A stretch of 64,000 bases of DNA from Diplosphaera chodatii (Eukaryota > Chlorophyta > Trebouxiophyceae > Prasiolales > Stichococcaceae): assembly GCA_032358165.1 (NCBI GenBank), contig JAALGY010000004.1, positions 806,001-870,000 of the forward strand, read 5' to 3'. Positions 23,380 through 33,795 of the stretch are shown here, in pieces. Within the stretch, counting starts at the first letter, position 1. Each line of letters starts with the position of its first letter. The notes below the pieces were generated by a model. That model was given only the letters and a program-made list of their open reading frames with translations. It was not told the origin of the DNA and did no database searches. The translations under genes were made by a program, and so were the position numbers.

Positions 23380-25799
23380 TCAGGCGGCGGCCGCCCGCAG
23401 CTCCTCCAAAACCGACTCCTTGTCCAGCTTCAGGCCGATTGGCGGCTCCGTCTGCAGGAATCATACCAAATCAATTGCAACAACCAGACACACCTAGAAC
23501 GGAGGAAACGTCGGTCTGACTGCTTACCACGAACGCTGGTGCGCGGCAATCAGCCACTGCCGGCAAATCAGCAAGCAAGTCGCAGCCAGCGCTTTCATGC
23601 ATGTGGAAACAGGGACCCTTGCAGCGTACTGCACAAAGCACTGGAGCTGCGATCAGGGTCATCGCCCATGCTAGCAGGTGCATGCACGGCCAGCACCCCA
23701 TCACACTAGCTCAACACATGCTGTGTCTCGCACTTCCGCCCACTCACAGGCACTGCATCGAGCACAGCAGGCAGCATGCCCTGTCCGGAAAACCCCGCAC
23801 CGGCCGGCCGCGCAGGTCCTGCAGCATGTGCGCGTGGCGCGCGGCGTAGTGCACCGCGTCCCAGGCGGCGGCGGACTGCATGCAGGCGGCCGGGGCGGAG
23901 ATGCAGGCCAGGCGCCCCGGGCCCCCCTGCAGCAGCTGCTGCGGCGTCCCGCCCTGCAGCTTGGACGCCGGCCCCCCCGCAGCGAAGCCGGCAGCGCCGA
24001 AGGTGGCGGAGGCGCCCCGGAACGGCGGCGGCGTGGCGCCGAAGGGGGCGTAGTGCAGTGGGGACCCCGGCTGCCCCGTGCGCAGCGGCGGCAGGCCCGC
24101 GGCCGCGCCGAACGCCGCGTCCCAGGCGCCGCTGGCAGCCGACGCACCGGCGGCAGGAGCGCCGCCGAGAGCGGAGGTGGCTGTGATGTCCGGCAGCAGC
24201 GGCGGCAGGTCGGCCTCAGCCAGCACCTGCAGCAGATGCACATGTTTGAAGTTTATCCTGCCGGAGCAGCGTGTGAGCATGCGTCACAGGAGACAGGCAC
24301 CTCCGCACCTCGTTCGGCAGAGCTGAACAGCAACCCGCACGTTGCTGCAGAGCGCGACTGGTGGCAAAGAAGTAGGGCACCGACACAGGGTAGTTGTCCC
24401 CGACCTAGAGAGGGGCTGAATACCTGTATGTGCGCCTGTTGATGAAGGCCAGGAGATGCCAACATCCAAAGCCCAGCATTTGCTCATTCAACAGGTTCAG
24501 CCCACGGACACGTGGGTCAGCACCTCTGGGGGGATGGACAGGGCGGCGGCGGTCAGCTCCGCCATGCTCCACAGCTCCGAGTCGGAGTCCTCCGAGGCGG
24601 ACAGCCCGCCCAGCAGCCCGAAGGACGTGTCGGCCGCGGCGTCGAAGGCCGCGCCGAAGCCGCACGCGGCGGCGCCGCAGCCCTCAGGGCTGTGCGTGGC
24701 GGCGCGATCCGCTGCCGCCGCCTGCCGCTGCCGCTGCTGCTGCTGGCCCTGCAGCAGCTGGTCCGGCGGCGGCGAGGACGGCGTCGGGAGGTCCTCCGCC
24801 ATCGCCACCGCCAGCGCCGCCGCGGCCATCGCGGCCGCAGCGGCCTCGGCTGCATGGGCTGAGCCGTCAGCCAGCGCGGTGCTGCTGGCGCTGCCGCTGC
24901 CGGGGCTGCCGCAGGGCTGCCTGTCCTGCTCAGCCTGCTCGGCCGCCACCGCCACGCCCTGCAGCGGGGGCGGCTGCGGGGCCGGGCCCCCCTGCAGCGG
25001 GACGCCAAACGCGCCGGTCGTGACCGTCGCGCTGCCCTGCAGCGGCCAAGGCGCCGCCGCGGCGCCCGCGGGCGGCAGCGCCCAGCCGCGCGCCGCCGCC
25101 GGCCAGCCGCCAGGGTTTACAGCTGCTGCGGGGCCCAGGCACCACTGGGCGGGGGGCTGCGCCGGCGGCAGCCGCCACGCCGGGTCCATCCCGCAGCCAG
25201 CGCCGCCCGCGATGCCGCTGCCGGCGCCCTCATCCACCGCCATGGCCGCTGCAAAACCCTGGCCGCCCGCCGGACCCCGCCCCTGCTGCTGGGCGTGCAC
25301 CCCCGCTGCCGCCCTTGCCGTCTTGGGGGTGCGGGGCGAGCGGCGGCAGGGGCGGGGGCCCATGTTGGGCACCGACAGCGTGCGCAGGGTTTTGAGGCCG
25401 CCGCAGCCGGCCAGCCCGCCGGCGTCGAGCGAGCGGCGGCCGTCCAGCGACTTGCGGCTGCCCAACCGCAGCACTCTGCAGCAGCAAAACCACGCCCTAG
25501 GTCAGCGTGGCTGTTCAGCAGCCCCTGACGCAGCAGCGTGGCTCAGTGAGGGGAGTGCGAGCGGCCCTCCTGATGTGCTGCCCCTGAGCAGGGTGAGGCA
25601 GCCAGAGCGCGGCGCACCCGCTGCGGTGCCTCTGGAGGTGAGCGGCCACGGCGTCGCGCGTCAGGCCGGCGGCCGCAGGGCCCATGTGCTCAAGCACAGC
25701 AGCGGGCGCCGCATGCGGCCCGAGCGCCGCGGTCGCATCCTCAAATGCCTTCAGCAGCTGCGGCGTCCACCGCGACTGCACGTATGACATGAGACTCAT
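23380..25799 (-). CDS. GARP (G2-like, MYB-related) transcription factor with long low-complexity region; 5' end uncertain
   Basis: The exon near 25777-25610 encodes SRWTPQLLKAFEDATAALG and GLTRDAVAAHLQRHR. This matches the plant GARP DNA-binding domain layout (RWTPELH...LTRxxVxSHLQKYR), with AHLQRHR in place of SHLQKYR. The exons that follow are rich in Ala, Gly, Pro and Gln (for example about 24760-24700) and include SASEDSDSELWSMAELT, an acidic patch. The last exon reads TEPPIGLKLDKESVLEELRA and stops at TGA 23382-23380. GARP proteins are nuclear regulators, in plants of phosphate, nitrogen or circadian responses; the target here cannot be inferred. An acceptor lies directly before SRWTP, so a further upstream exon probably exists. 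I give the next in-frame ATG (MSLMSY, 25799) as a provisional start. Confidence 0.68.
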
Positions 25800-26634
25800 G
25801 GTTCCCTGCGTGATGCAGCAAGTGCAGGCCTGACGCACAGGATAGGGGCAAGGTGCTAAAGCTGAAAGGACTTCCAAGTTGCACAGCTGGCCGTGCAAGA
25901 CACAGGTGGCTGTCTCCAGGGGCTAGTGCGTGACTGCCAGCGATAGAGTGCTTACCCGGCCGCTGCTGGGAGACGTGCAGGCTGAGAACGGCTCCCGCGG
26001 CATGGTGCCAGTGCTTGGGGATCCTCAGCCCTTCAGATCCCCACTGCCCTGACAGCCGAAGTACGGCCGCTGGCGGCGCGCCTCCCGCCGCAGCACCGCC
26101 GAGACCTGCGCATGTGGAAGCTCACATCAGCGAGCACAGGCACCTGGATGCAGGCGTGTTCACACAACCAACCCCGATACCTGCCAGCTTTGCATTCCGC
26201 ATGGCGGTCTGCGCGTTCAGATTGCCGCTTGATGCCAAGCCCGTGCTCGATCGACCAGCGGCTGGGCTGCAAGCAAGTAAGCTGACATGAAGGCTGGCTG
26301 CTGGTTGCAGACAGCCGCAGAGCAGCACTGAAAGTTCAACCTCCTAAAGGTTGCCAGCTTTCGTACACGCGTCCCGCCCCGACATGGATCGCACAGCTGC
26401 TTGCGTAAGACGTAGCGCGTCTGTAACCACCAACGGTCTGGCTGCAGGGCTCACAGCGCTGCAACAACAGCGGTCGGGTGCCGCTTCAGAGTCCTTTATC
26501 AGTGAGGAGGTTTGGAAAGACCCTTTGGAATGGGGCGCGCACCCGCCCTCGCCACTTCTGATCAGCTCCAGACCCGTGTGCCGCCCGCGGCGGGCGCTGC
26601 AGGAGCGTCTGAGCACCGGTCGCCGTATCCGGCG
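25800..26634. other. Unassigned stretch upstream of the GARP gene
   Basis: It probably includes the 5' exon(s) and promoter of the GARP gene. A GC-rich minus-strand segment at about 26110-26040 could be an exon (LRREARRQRPYFGCQGSGD), but no family or confident splice sites support it. The plus-strand open stretch at 26384-26638 has no recognisable content. Confidence 0.3.
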
Positions 26635-27376
26635 CTAGCTGGCGAGGTTCACTGCCAAATCCAGGTCAGCCTCCGCCGCCGGGACAGTCTGCGGCGGCTG
26701 TGGTGTGCTCGAATGACTGGCCTGCCCCAAGTCTGACCCAATCAGCCCCCGCCGCCGTCTGGCTGGCGCTGTCGCATGTGTTGGCGCCCCGATCAGCAGA
26801 TCGCCGCCTGATCAAGCGAGATGCGTAGGTGCGAGGCACTCCTAGAGTCCCAGCATATATTCTCCAGTTCTCGTACACCAGGGGGTTTTGACGCAGTTCC
26901 CCGTTGACGAGGTACAGTCAGCCCGCGGCTATCCGCTTCCTGCTTCTTGATGTCGAACTTATCACCTTGCTGCAGGGTGACGTCGGTCGGCCGCAGCCTG
27001 CTATCTTGCCTAGTGCAGCACAAGCATAGCTTCCCAGCAGCCTGGGTGTAGCTGAACACACGGCGACGGACGCTGCATCGGGGGGCGCGTGACTGGTGCT
27101 GCATTTGTGTCTGTCAGACTGCGGATCGGGTGACCATCTGATCATTGCCGCCGCTCTGGGCAGCGGGTGCCTGCTAGCTGACAGTGCTGCCCATTTGCGA
27201 CTGCGCTCGTCGACCGGCATATTGCCGCGCTGTTGGGCGTCGGCACATATCTAGATATTTGCAGCTCCAGGTGCCCTTTTCCGAAACCTCTCCATGCTGC
27301 AAATTTGCCGAACAAGTTGCGCGACGTTGTTCCAGCATGCAGAGCCGCAGCCAATGCGCAACAGCTGTTGTAACAT
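26635..27376 (-). CDS. Weak candidate small gene, unrecognised
   Basis: Three exon-like pieces lie in order on the minus strand. ATG 27376 gives MLQQLLRIGCGSACWNNVAQ, plausible as a mitochondrial leader and followed by a GTTTCG donor. A middle piece near 26995-26925 gives LQQGDKFDIKKQEADSRG. A last piece ends QTVPAAEADLDLAVNLAS with TAG at 26637-26635. Phases between the pieces were not fully reconciled and no family is recognised. This is the least certain gene model listed. Confidence 0.25.
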
Positions 27377-27520
27377 CGTAGCAAGCTTTCGGTGTGTGTT
27401 GCATGTCGCATGCAAGCGGCTGCCGCAGGTGTACAGTTTATCAGAAAAAGTCACTTGATCAATTACGGTTGCTGAACTGATGGGGATCATCGTGCAGACT
27501 GCGTCCGAGGCGGCCACAGC

Positions 27521-30500
27521 ATGCTCACGGCGGCATCGCAGAGCCAGTCGCTGCTGGCGGCGCCGGCGGCGGCCCGTCCCTTCAGCAGCTGCCGGCAGCG
27601 GCAGCGATGCAGCGCCACGCAGCGCGCCTGCCGCGCAGCGGCGCGGCCGCGGGGCCATGAACAGCAGTCCGATGTCCGGCCGCAGCCGGCGGCGCCGGTG
27701 CACAAGCGGCTGCTGTCGGGCGCGGCCGCCGCTGCGCTGGCCGCAGCCATCGCCTTCACGCCGGCGAGCCAGAGCCTCGCGGCGGACGCAGCCAAGGTGG
27801 GTGCCTCATCAGCGCCCACAGCTCTCTAATCTCTGGCAGCATATGCTGTCCAGGGGGAGCATGCTGGTGCTACATGCTGTGATGTTGCTCTGGTGCAGCT
27901 GATGTCACCATCACACGGCTCCAAGCAGGGCCATGCCCCAAGGCACAGCGTCCCTTGCACCACGTCATGTGCTGCCCTGCCGTGGCACCCGCCCGCGCCC
28001 CACCCTGTGCTGCGCCGCCGCGCAGGTGGGCACCTGCCTGCTGGAGAGCTGCCAGCTGCAGCTGGCGGAGTGCCTGGCGGACGGCAACTGCCTGCAGGAC
28101 CTCATCTGCCTCAACACCTGCAACGGGCGCCCCGACGAGTCGGACTGCCAGGCGCGGCGCTGGGCAGCACCAACCTTGCCGCATGCTCCTCCTGTCCCTG
28201 CCTGCTTGCCCAGTTCCCTGCACTCCAAACGCTGCCGCGCTGCAGCCGAGCAGGCATCAGCGGCGCGCGGCGGGCATCCAGCTGAGTCAGCCGGCAGCGG
28301 GGGTCCCTGCGAGCAGGCAGGGGCGCTGTGTATGGTCGCATCCGGCGGCCGGCACAGGTTGCCAGTGGACCGCCGGCAGCGTGCGACCTGGCAGCATGCA
28401 GACTGGCAGGCATGCAGCCTGGTGTCATGCCCCGCAGATCAAGTGCGGCGACCTGTACGAGGACGGCGCGGTGCAGACGTTCAACGCGTGCGCGGTGAGC
28501 GAGAAGAAGTGCGTGCCGCAGCGCGTGGACGAGGGCGTGTACCCGGTGAGGATTATGACCCCGGGCACTACTTTCTCCGTGGTATAGTTCAGCGCGGTCA
28601 GGGGGAAGAAGCGGGTGCCGCAGCGCGTGGACGAGGGCGTGTACCCCTGAGGGCCACTGCCACAGCACACCGATCTTTACCCTTGAGTCGGTCAGCCCCG
28701 TCAGATGCCCGCAAGGAGGGCGAATTCCCCCGCTGCAGGCGCGGGCGCCCCTGCTGCAGCCCAGCGCCTGTCAGCCCGTCCCAGCGCACACGCTCAGCCG
28801 TCAGCCTGATGGCCCATGCTCCTGCCCGGCGCGGCTGTGGCTCGGTTGAGCTGAGTGTTGTCCCCGCATGCTCGTGCCATTTGCTCTCTGGCGTCATCTC
28901 AGAGGTGACTGAGGACGCCGTTGATCATCTGTTCTCAGGTGCCCCCGGAGTGCGCGCGCGACAAGAACTTCGACCTGTCCAAGTTCACGGGGCGCTGGTA
29001 CATCACCGCGGGGCTGAACCCGCTGTTCGACACCTTCCCCTGCCAGGAGCACTTCTTCGGCGTGCCCGAGCCAGGTGAGCGATGTCCTGGCATCACCCTC
29101 AACCTAAATTTCTCCAATGGATGGCAGCATCGCTGAGAAGTGGCAGTGTGCAAGGGGCAGCCGCAGTGCCGGCCGCGCGCTCCTCAGCGGCTGGTGCTCG
29201 AAGTCGCTGGCGCCTGCGCTGCAGGGCTGCTGTACGGCAAGATCAACTGGCGGGTGCCCAAGGCGGACGGCGACTTCCTGCAGCGGGGCGTGGTGCAGAC
29301 CTTCCGCCAGCAGGACGAGAAGGACGTGCTGCTGAACCACGGCAGTGCGTGTTCTCTCCCCTTTCTCGGCTGGCATGGCAAACCCCCGAGAGGCACTTGT
29401 AGGATGGCCAGGCAGGCGTGGTGCAGGCCTTCTGGCGGGCAAAAGGGGAGGGTCCTGCTGCTGAGCCACGGCAGCGCGTCCTGTGCTGCCGGCGCTATGC
29501 GCTGACTGATAGACAAACTGTCCCGTTGCCCAGCAATATGTCTGAACGCCGGGCGCAGGCAACACACCAGCTTTGCATCACATTTCCAAGTCAATGCTGA
29601 CTTGCTGCGGTGCTCCTTTCGTGCAGATGCCTACCTGCACTACGAGGATGATTGGTAGGCTCGATGTTCAACGCACTTGCCTAATGACAGTAGTGGTGGG
29701 CATCCTGCCTGATCTGCTGTATGCAAGCAGCAAGTCGCATGCTGCATTACCGGCATGTTCATTTCGATACCGCAGGTACATCCTGGCTAGCAAGCCAGAC
29801 GAGTATGTCTTCATCTATTACATTGGTGCGCTGCCAGATCAGAGCATCGTGATGTGTCGGACTCGTACCACGTAGGCCCGATATAGAGGGTGGCACTTTA
29901 TAGGGCAACACGTTGCTCGTGAGTGCACACCTTCAAGGGCTGAGTTTCTGGGGTGGTGCCGAGAACTGAGCAGATTCACGACACGGCATTGCTGCAGGCA
30001 ACAATGACGCGTGGAAGGGCTATGGCGGCGCAGTTGTGTACACCAGGTGCGCTTGCAGGCAGGTGTCGACAGGTAGCGTGACGTGCGACCAGCGAACTGA
30101 TAAGATCCCCCAGAGCATTGGCATGCTGCTGCGTGCACCTTACTCTCGGTAATGTCCGCTGCAGGGACTCATCGCTGCCGGACAAGTACATTCCGGAGCT
30201 GCGGAAGGCCGCGTCGGACGCGGGCCTCGACTGGGACAAGTTCCAGGTGTGCCATGCTTCATGTGCATCAGCGCCAGGCGAATCAATCCGACTCGGCGAA
30301 TCAAAGTCAGCCGAGGCAGCTGCTGTCGGCATGCACTCGATGTCAGGGATAGGCCCTCGGTCGGGACTGCGCACAACATATAGGTTCTGAGAACCCGTGT
30401 CTGCATCGTGCACCGCAGAAAACGGACAACAGCTGCCCGCCGAAGCCGCCCATCAAGACGCTGCAGCAGGTCCTCAGCGACGACATCGCGGTGGTGCGCA

Positions 30501-31127
30501 CTGTGAAAGTCCCCCCATGCCCTGCCTGCTACATTTGGCATCCATCCGCCGCCGCCGCGCTGGTTGTGGCCCCGGCGGCACTGCGGATACTCACCATGGC
30601 AGCCGCTGAAGGGTTGATCTATCCATCATGCCGGGTCCCGTGTTCTGAAGTGTTGCACACCCTGGCGCAGGCGGAGAAGGATGTGGGCCAGTTTGTGACG
30701 TCGTTCGGCAAGGGCTTCACCGTGCTGGAGAAGGAGCTGGAGAAGGACCTGACCTTCGAGGAGCGGGTGCGCTTCCCGCTTCCAGCTTCCGGCTGCCTGT
30801 GCATGCCGCAGCGCTTGGCGGCCCGGCGCTGTGTGTCGCAGCAATGGCGGCGGCTGCATCCTGGCCCGCGCAAGCTCAGCAACAGGGAAATGCCGAGGCG
30901 GCGGCAGCACTGTGGCAGGCGTGCGGACGCGTCTGCGCCGTGCAGCTGCCCAATGCACCGATGCAGCTGCCATGCGCGCCCTGCAGGAGATCCAGCGGGA
31001 GCTGGAGGTGGCGGAGAAGTACCTGTCGGGCGTGGAGAAGTCGTACGAGACGGGGCTCGCCTCGCTGCCCCCCTTCAAGTGGCTCCCGTGGTTTGGCAAC
31101 CGCAGCACCGCCCCCACCAGCGGCTGA
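27521..31127 (+). CDS. VDE: Violaxanthin de-epoxidase, chloroplast lumenal (12 exons, 427 aa)
   Basis: Converts violaxanthin to zeaxanthin in the acidified thylakoid lumen during photoprotection. Exons: 27521-27796, 28026-28151, 28438-28545, 28939-29074, 29225-29344, 29627-29654, 29776-29825, 29998-30046, 30165-30246, 30419-30490, 30671-30766, 30987-31127. They total 1284 nt and stay in frame throughout. The leader is bipartite (Arg-rich stroma-targeting part, then [20 protein letters not shown] with an Ala-x-Ala site). The Cys-rich domain begins [20 protein letters not shown] and contains [15 protein letters not shown]. The lipocalin domain reads [20 protein letters not shown] and later [20 protein letters not shown] and [15 protein letters not shown]. 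The C-terminus is a charged coiled-coil segment ([34 protein letters not shown]). It ends in [16 protein letters not shown] and lacks the long Glu-rich tail of land-plant VDE. Intron 2 has a GC donor. Two introns carry decayed copies of exon edges. Confidence 0.96.
28491..28652 (+). repeat. Copy of the end of VDE exon 3 within the following intron
   Basis: Exon 3 ends with the segment at 28491-28551 (contains GTGCCGCAGCGCGTGGACGA). A near-identical copy lies at 28592-28652. The copy ends TACCCCTGAGG instead of TACCCGGTGAGG, so the donor GT is lost and an in-frame TGA appears. Confidence 0.9.
29283..29478 (+). repeat. Diverged copy of the end of VDE exon 5 within the following intron
   Basis: The exon edge at 29283-29350 (GGCGTGGTGCAGACCTTC ... 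CTGCTGAACCACGGCAGTGCG) is echoed at about 29407-29478 (GGCGTGGTGCAGGCCTTC ... CTGCTGAGCCACGGCAGCGCG). The copy has substitutions and a small indel. The donor GTGCGT becomes GCGCGT in the copy. Confidence 0.8.
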
Positions 31128-32143
31128 GCGGCGGCGGCGGCGGCGGCGGCATTAGTGACGTCACGGCAGCCAGGCCCGGCAAGGACAACAGCAGTAGAGT
31201 CTCAGCAGCAGCTGCGAACCAGCAGCAGGTGCTGCGGGCTGACCGAACTATAGAGCAGCTGTGCTGCGAGTCCTTGATGAGCGGATTGGCCGCCTTGCAA
31301 GCTGCAAATGCGGTGCGCAGGAACCTGGCAGTTCCGGCAGGCAGTGGCCTGCGATGCCAAGAACCATCTGCACTGCAATGCGCTTGCCTGTTGTGATGGA
31401 CCTCTTTAGCTTGAGATGCGACGATCCTGGTCTATCACTGGACAGTGTTACCGCATTTCATATCAGCCTGCTTCCGCAGCTGGTAATGTCGAACCCACAA
31501 AGACCCTGCACGGTCAGGTACGAACCAAACCGATCATGCTGCAGCTCACACGACCAGAGCCCTGTGCTCACATCGCATGCTGATAGCCTGCCGCCAACAG
31601 CTGCCATACTATCGTGGCAGACGTACGTACTTCTGCCTGCTGAACCTGAACAGAGGAGTTGCCATGCAAGGGCTTCTTGACCGTCGACCCTAGTAGACAT
31701 GTGGGTTGTGACCTGCGCCAGGCAGCCATCCCAGCCTACAGCACCGCTGCCGCATGTTCGCTGCCGCATGATCGCAGCATTGCACCGCTGCACTGCAGCT
31801 GCTGCAGGCGGGTGTGGCAGAGCCGCACAGGTTGTTGAGACGCCGCCGCTGCTGTTTGCAGCATCACTGTGACCTGCGCCGCCGCTGCCGGCGCTGCAGC
31901 CCGCCAGCGCCACATGCCGACGTGCGCCGCTGCGCCGATGGCAAACATGCTGCCGCCAGCGGGAGGTGCAGCTCCCGGCTGTGATGCCCTGACAGCAGCG
32001 TCTGCAGCGTTCGTGGCGGGCGGCCGCCGCCCCAAGAGCGACCCGGTCACCGCCGCCGCTGGAAACCGATTGTAGCGCCGGCAGCGGCAGCGCTGGTCAG
32101 ATGTGCAGCGTCTGCGCATGCGGCGGGCGCGCTGCCCGGCGAG
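31128..32143. other. Convergent intergenic region between VDE and the coiled-coil gene
   Basis: It starts with a CGG run (31130-31150). A GC-rich segment at 31865-32075 is open on both strands (plus: TCAAAAGAAARQRHMPTCAA; minus: an Ala/Pro-rich reading), but no exon is supported by splice sites plus family evidence. No RNA gene was seen. Confidence 0.4.
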
Positions 32144-32633
32144 TCACCGCCGCCGCTGGAACACGATGAGCGCGCCGACGGCGGCCACGAGCGCGGCGCC
32201 CAGCGCGATGTAGTCGTACTGCTGCCGGCGCACCGCCCCGGTGCGCAGCTCCGCGTTCGCCTCGATCTCCTTGTTCAGCTCCTCCTTCAGGGCGGCCACC
32301 TGCATCGCAGCGTACAGCCGAACTGGGCGGCGAAAGGAGTGCACAACGCACGCTGATATCATAGATGCTCCGGCTGGGATGCAGCAGCTCAGGCATACAA
32401 GCCTTCGCTGGATTCGCACGCACTCTGCCCATGCAGGCCATGCCGGACGCAGCATTTGCATGCAGTGCTGCTGTGTGAGCGGCAAGCTGGCGCTGGAAAG
32501 TTGGCTGTCTTTGGTGCCCGCCAAAAGCTAGGCAACAGAGGGCGTGCCTGTGCCTCCATCCGCTCGACGGACGATCTGAGCTGCAGCACCTCCTCCGGCT
32601 CCGCTTGCTGCTGCTGCTGCGGCTGCTGCTGCC
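32144..32633 (-). CDS. C-terminal exons of a coiled-coil protein with a C-terminal membrane anchor (5' part not found)
   Basis: Two exons are clear. 32633-32548 encodes a Gln-rich start, then PEEVLQLRSSVERMEAQ. 32299-32144 encodes VAALKEELNKEIEANAELRT, the anchor YIALGAALVAAVGALIVF and the tail QRRR with TGA at 32146-32144. Joined, they give an unbroken heptad pattern, which supports the splice even though the intron begins GC (CAG|GCACGC) and ends AG. The arrangement resembles a tail-anchored protein facing the cytosol or stroma. Upstream exons (above 32633) were not identified, so the protein is partial and its function unknown. Confidence 0.55.
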
Positions 32634-33795
32634 CTGCAGTGCAGGACTTTCGTCATGGTGCCAATGGGGTTCCAAGAGAAGAGTAGGCGTCACAGCTTGG
32701 AACTGCTGCTTCAAGCTGTCATCTGTATTACTGAGTGTGACAGGCTCGCTGGTGCCTTCCGGATGCACAGGCCTGCACATGGTGCGGTGGGTTGCGCCAT
32801 GCGCCGCCAGCCCTATCTCAGCGCAGTCTGCAGCAGTGCTATCAGGCACAAACCTGACGCGGACGCCTGCGCGTCGCCCTCAGATCCATTTGGGCCAGAG
32901 TCCTTGCCGCTGCTTTCCGAGGCCTTGGCCGGCCTGCCTCCCATGGCTGCAGTTAAACTTGGGGCTGTGGGGATGGCAAACTCCGAAACGCAGAGTGGGC
33001 TGTGTGCTGCTCAATCGACACAGCAGCCCCGCGCAACGTGCTCAAGACTGTTTGCGGACCTCAGTTGGCAGCAAAATATGTGATATGCTGATCATGGCCG
33101 TGTCTCGCTGGCTCGATCAACTGCCTTGGCACCCACAGCGAAGCTGATGGTCCACTCGCCATGCAAGTCTTCAGTTGGCTGCCAGACACCAGCGGCGGAG
33201 GTGCAGCATCCGCACTTGACAGCAGAACCAGACAGCTGTACCCGACGCATGCCGTGACGTTCGTACAGCATTGCAAGCCGCATCACCGTAACATCGCACA
33301 ATTTATGCTGGCGCATCATCTGCACATGCATCCCCGCCGCAGCACTTGGCAGACTATCTGCCGGCAGGTCACCAACAGTGGGTGCAAAAGAACGGAAGTA
33401 CCTCCGCAGATCATTGAGTACGCTATCATGGGTCGTAATCTGTTCAGTGCTGCAGCAGCATACGTGGCGCACCGTGCAAGAGTGTGACAGATTTGATGCG
33501 GCATTGCGCGCATGCTACACACGTCCTAGTAATGCCATCATGGGCGCTCCCAGATTCACTCAGCCTGCAGCTGGCGCCGCTGGGCTGCTGGCGCCAACCA
33601 CAGCCGCAGAGTCGGCGGTCAGGCTGCACCGCGCCTGACAGGTGCCCTGCGATGTAGAGAATGTAGATGACAAGATCAAGGCCCATGCATAACGCACACT
33701 GCAGATCGGCATTCCACCTGCGGTTGCGGCAGGCAGGGTAAGCCTTGCAACATGGCTGCGCGAGCTCAAGCGGCTGGCATCCCATAAGGCACTCA
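32634..33795. other. Unassigned region, probably holding the 5' part of the coiled-coil gene
   Basis: Open frames on both strands are low in GC3 compared with true exons here. A minus-strand stretch at 33420-33240 (LRRYFRSFAPTVGDLPADSL) is the most exon-like, but it has no family match and no convincing splice sites. Confidence 0.3.

Noticed and set aside
24456..25787. 443-residue plus-strand open frame over the GARP gene
   Set aside because: Antisense shadow of Ala/Gln/Gly-rich exons. The GARP domain is on the minus strand.
31869..32075. Plus-strand Ala-rich ORF after VDE as a separate small gene
   Set aside because: Open on both strands because of GC-rich composition. No leader, domain or promoter.
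33092..33472. Minus-strand open frame as an exon of the coiled-coil gene
   Set aside because: Low GC at third positions unlike all confirmed exons here, no family match and no convincing splice sites.
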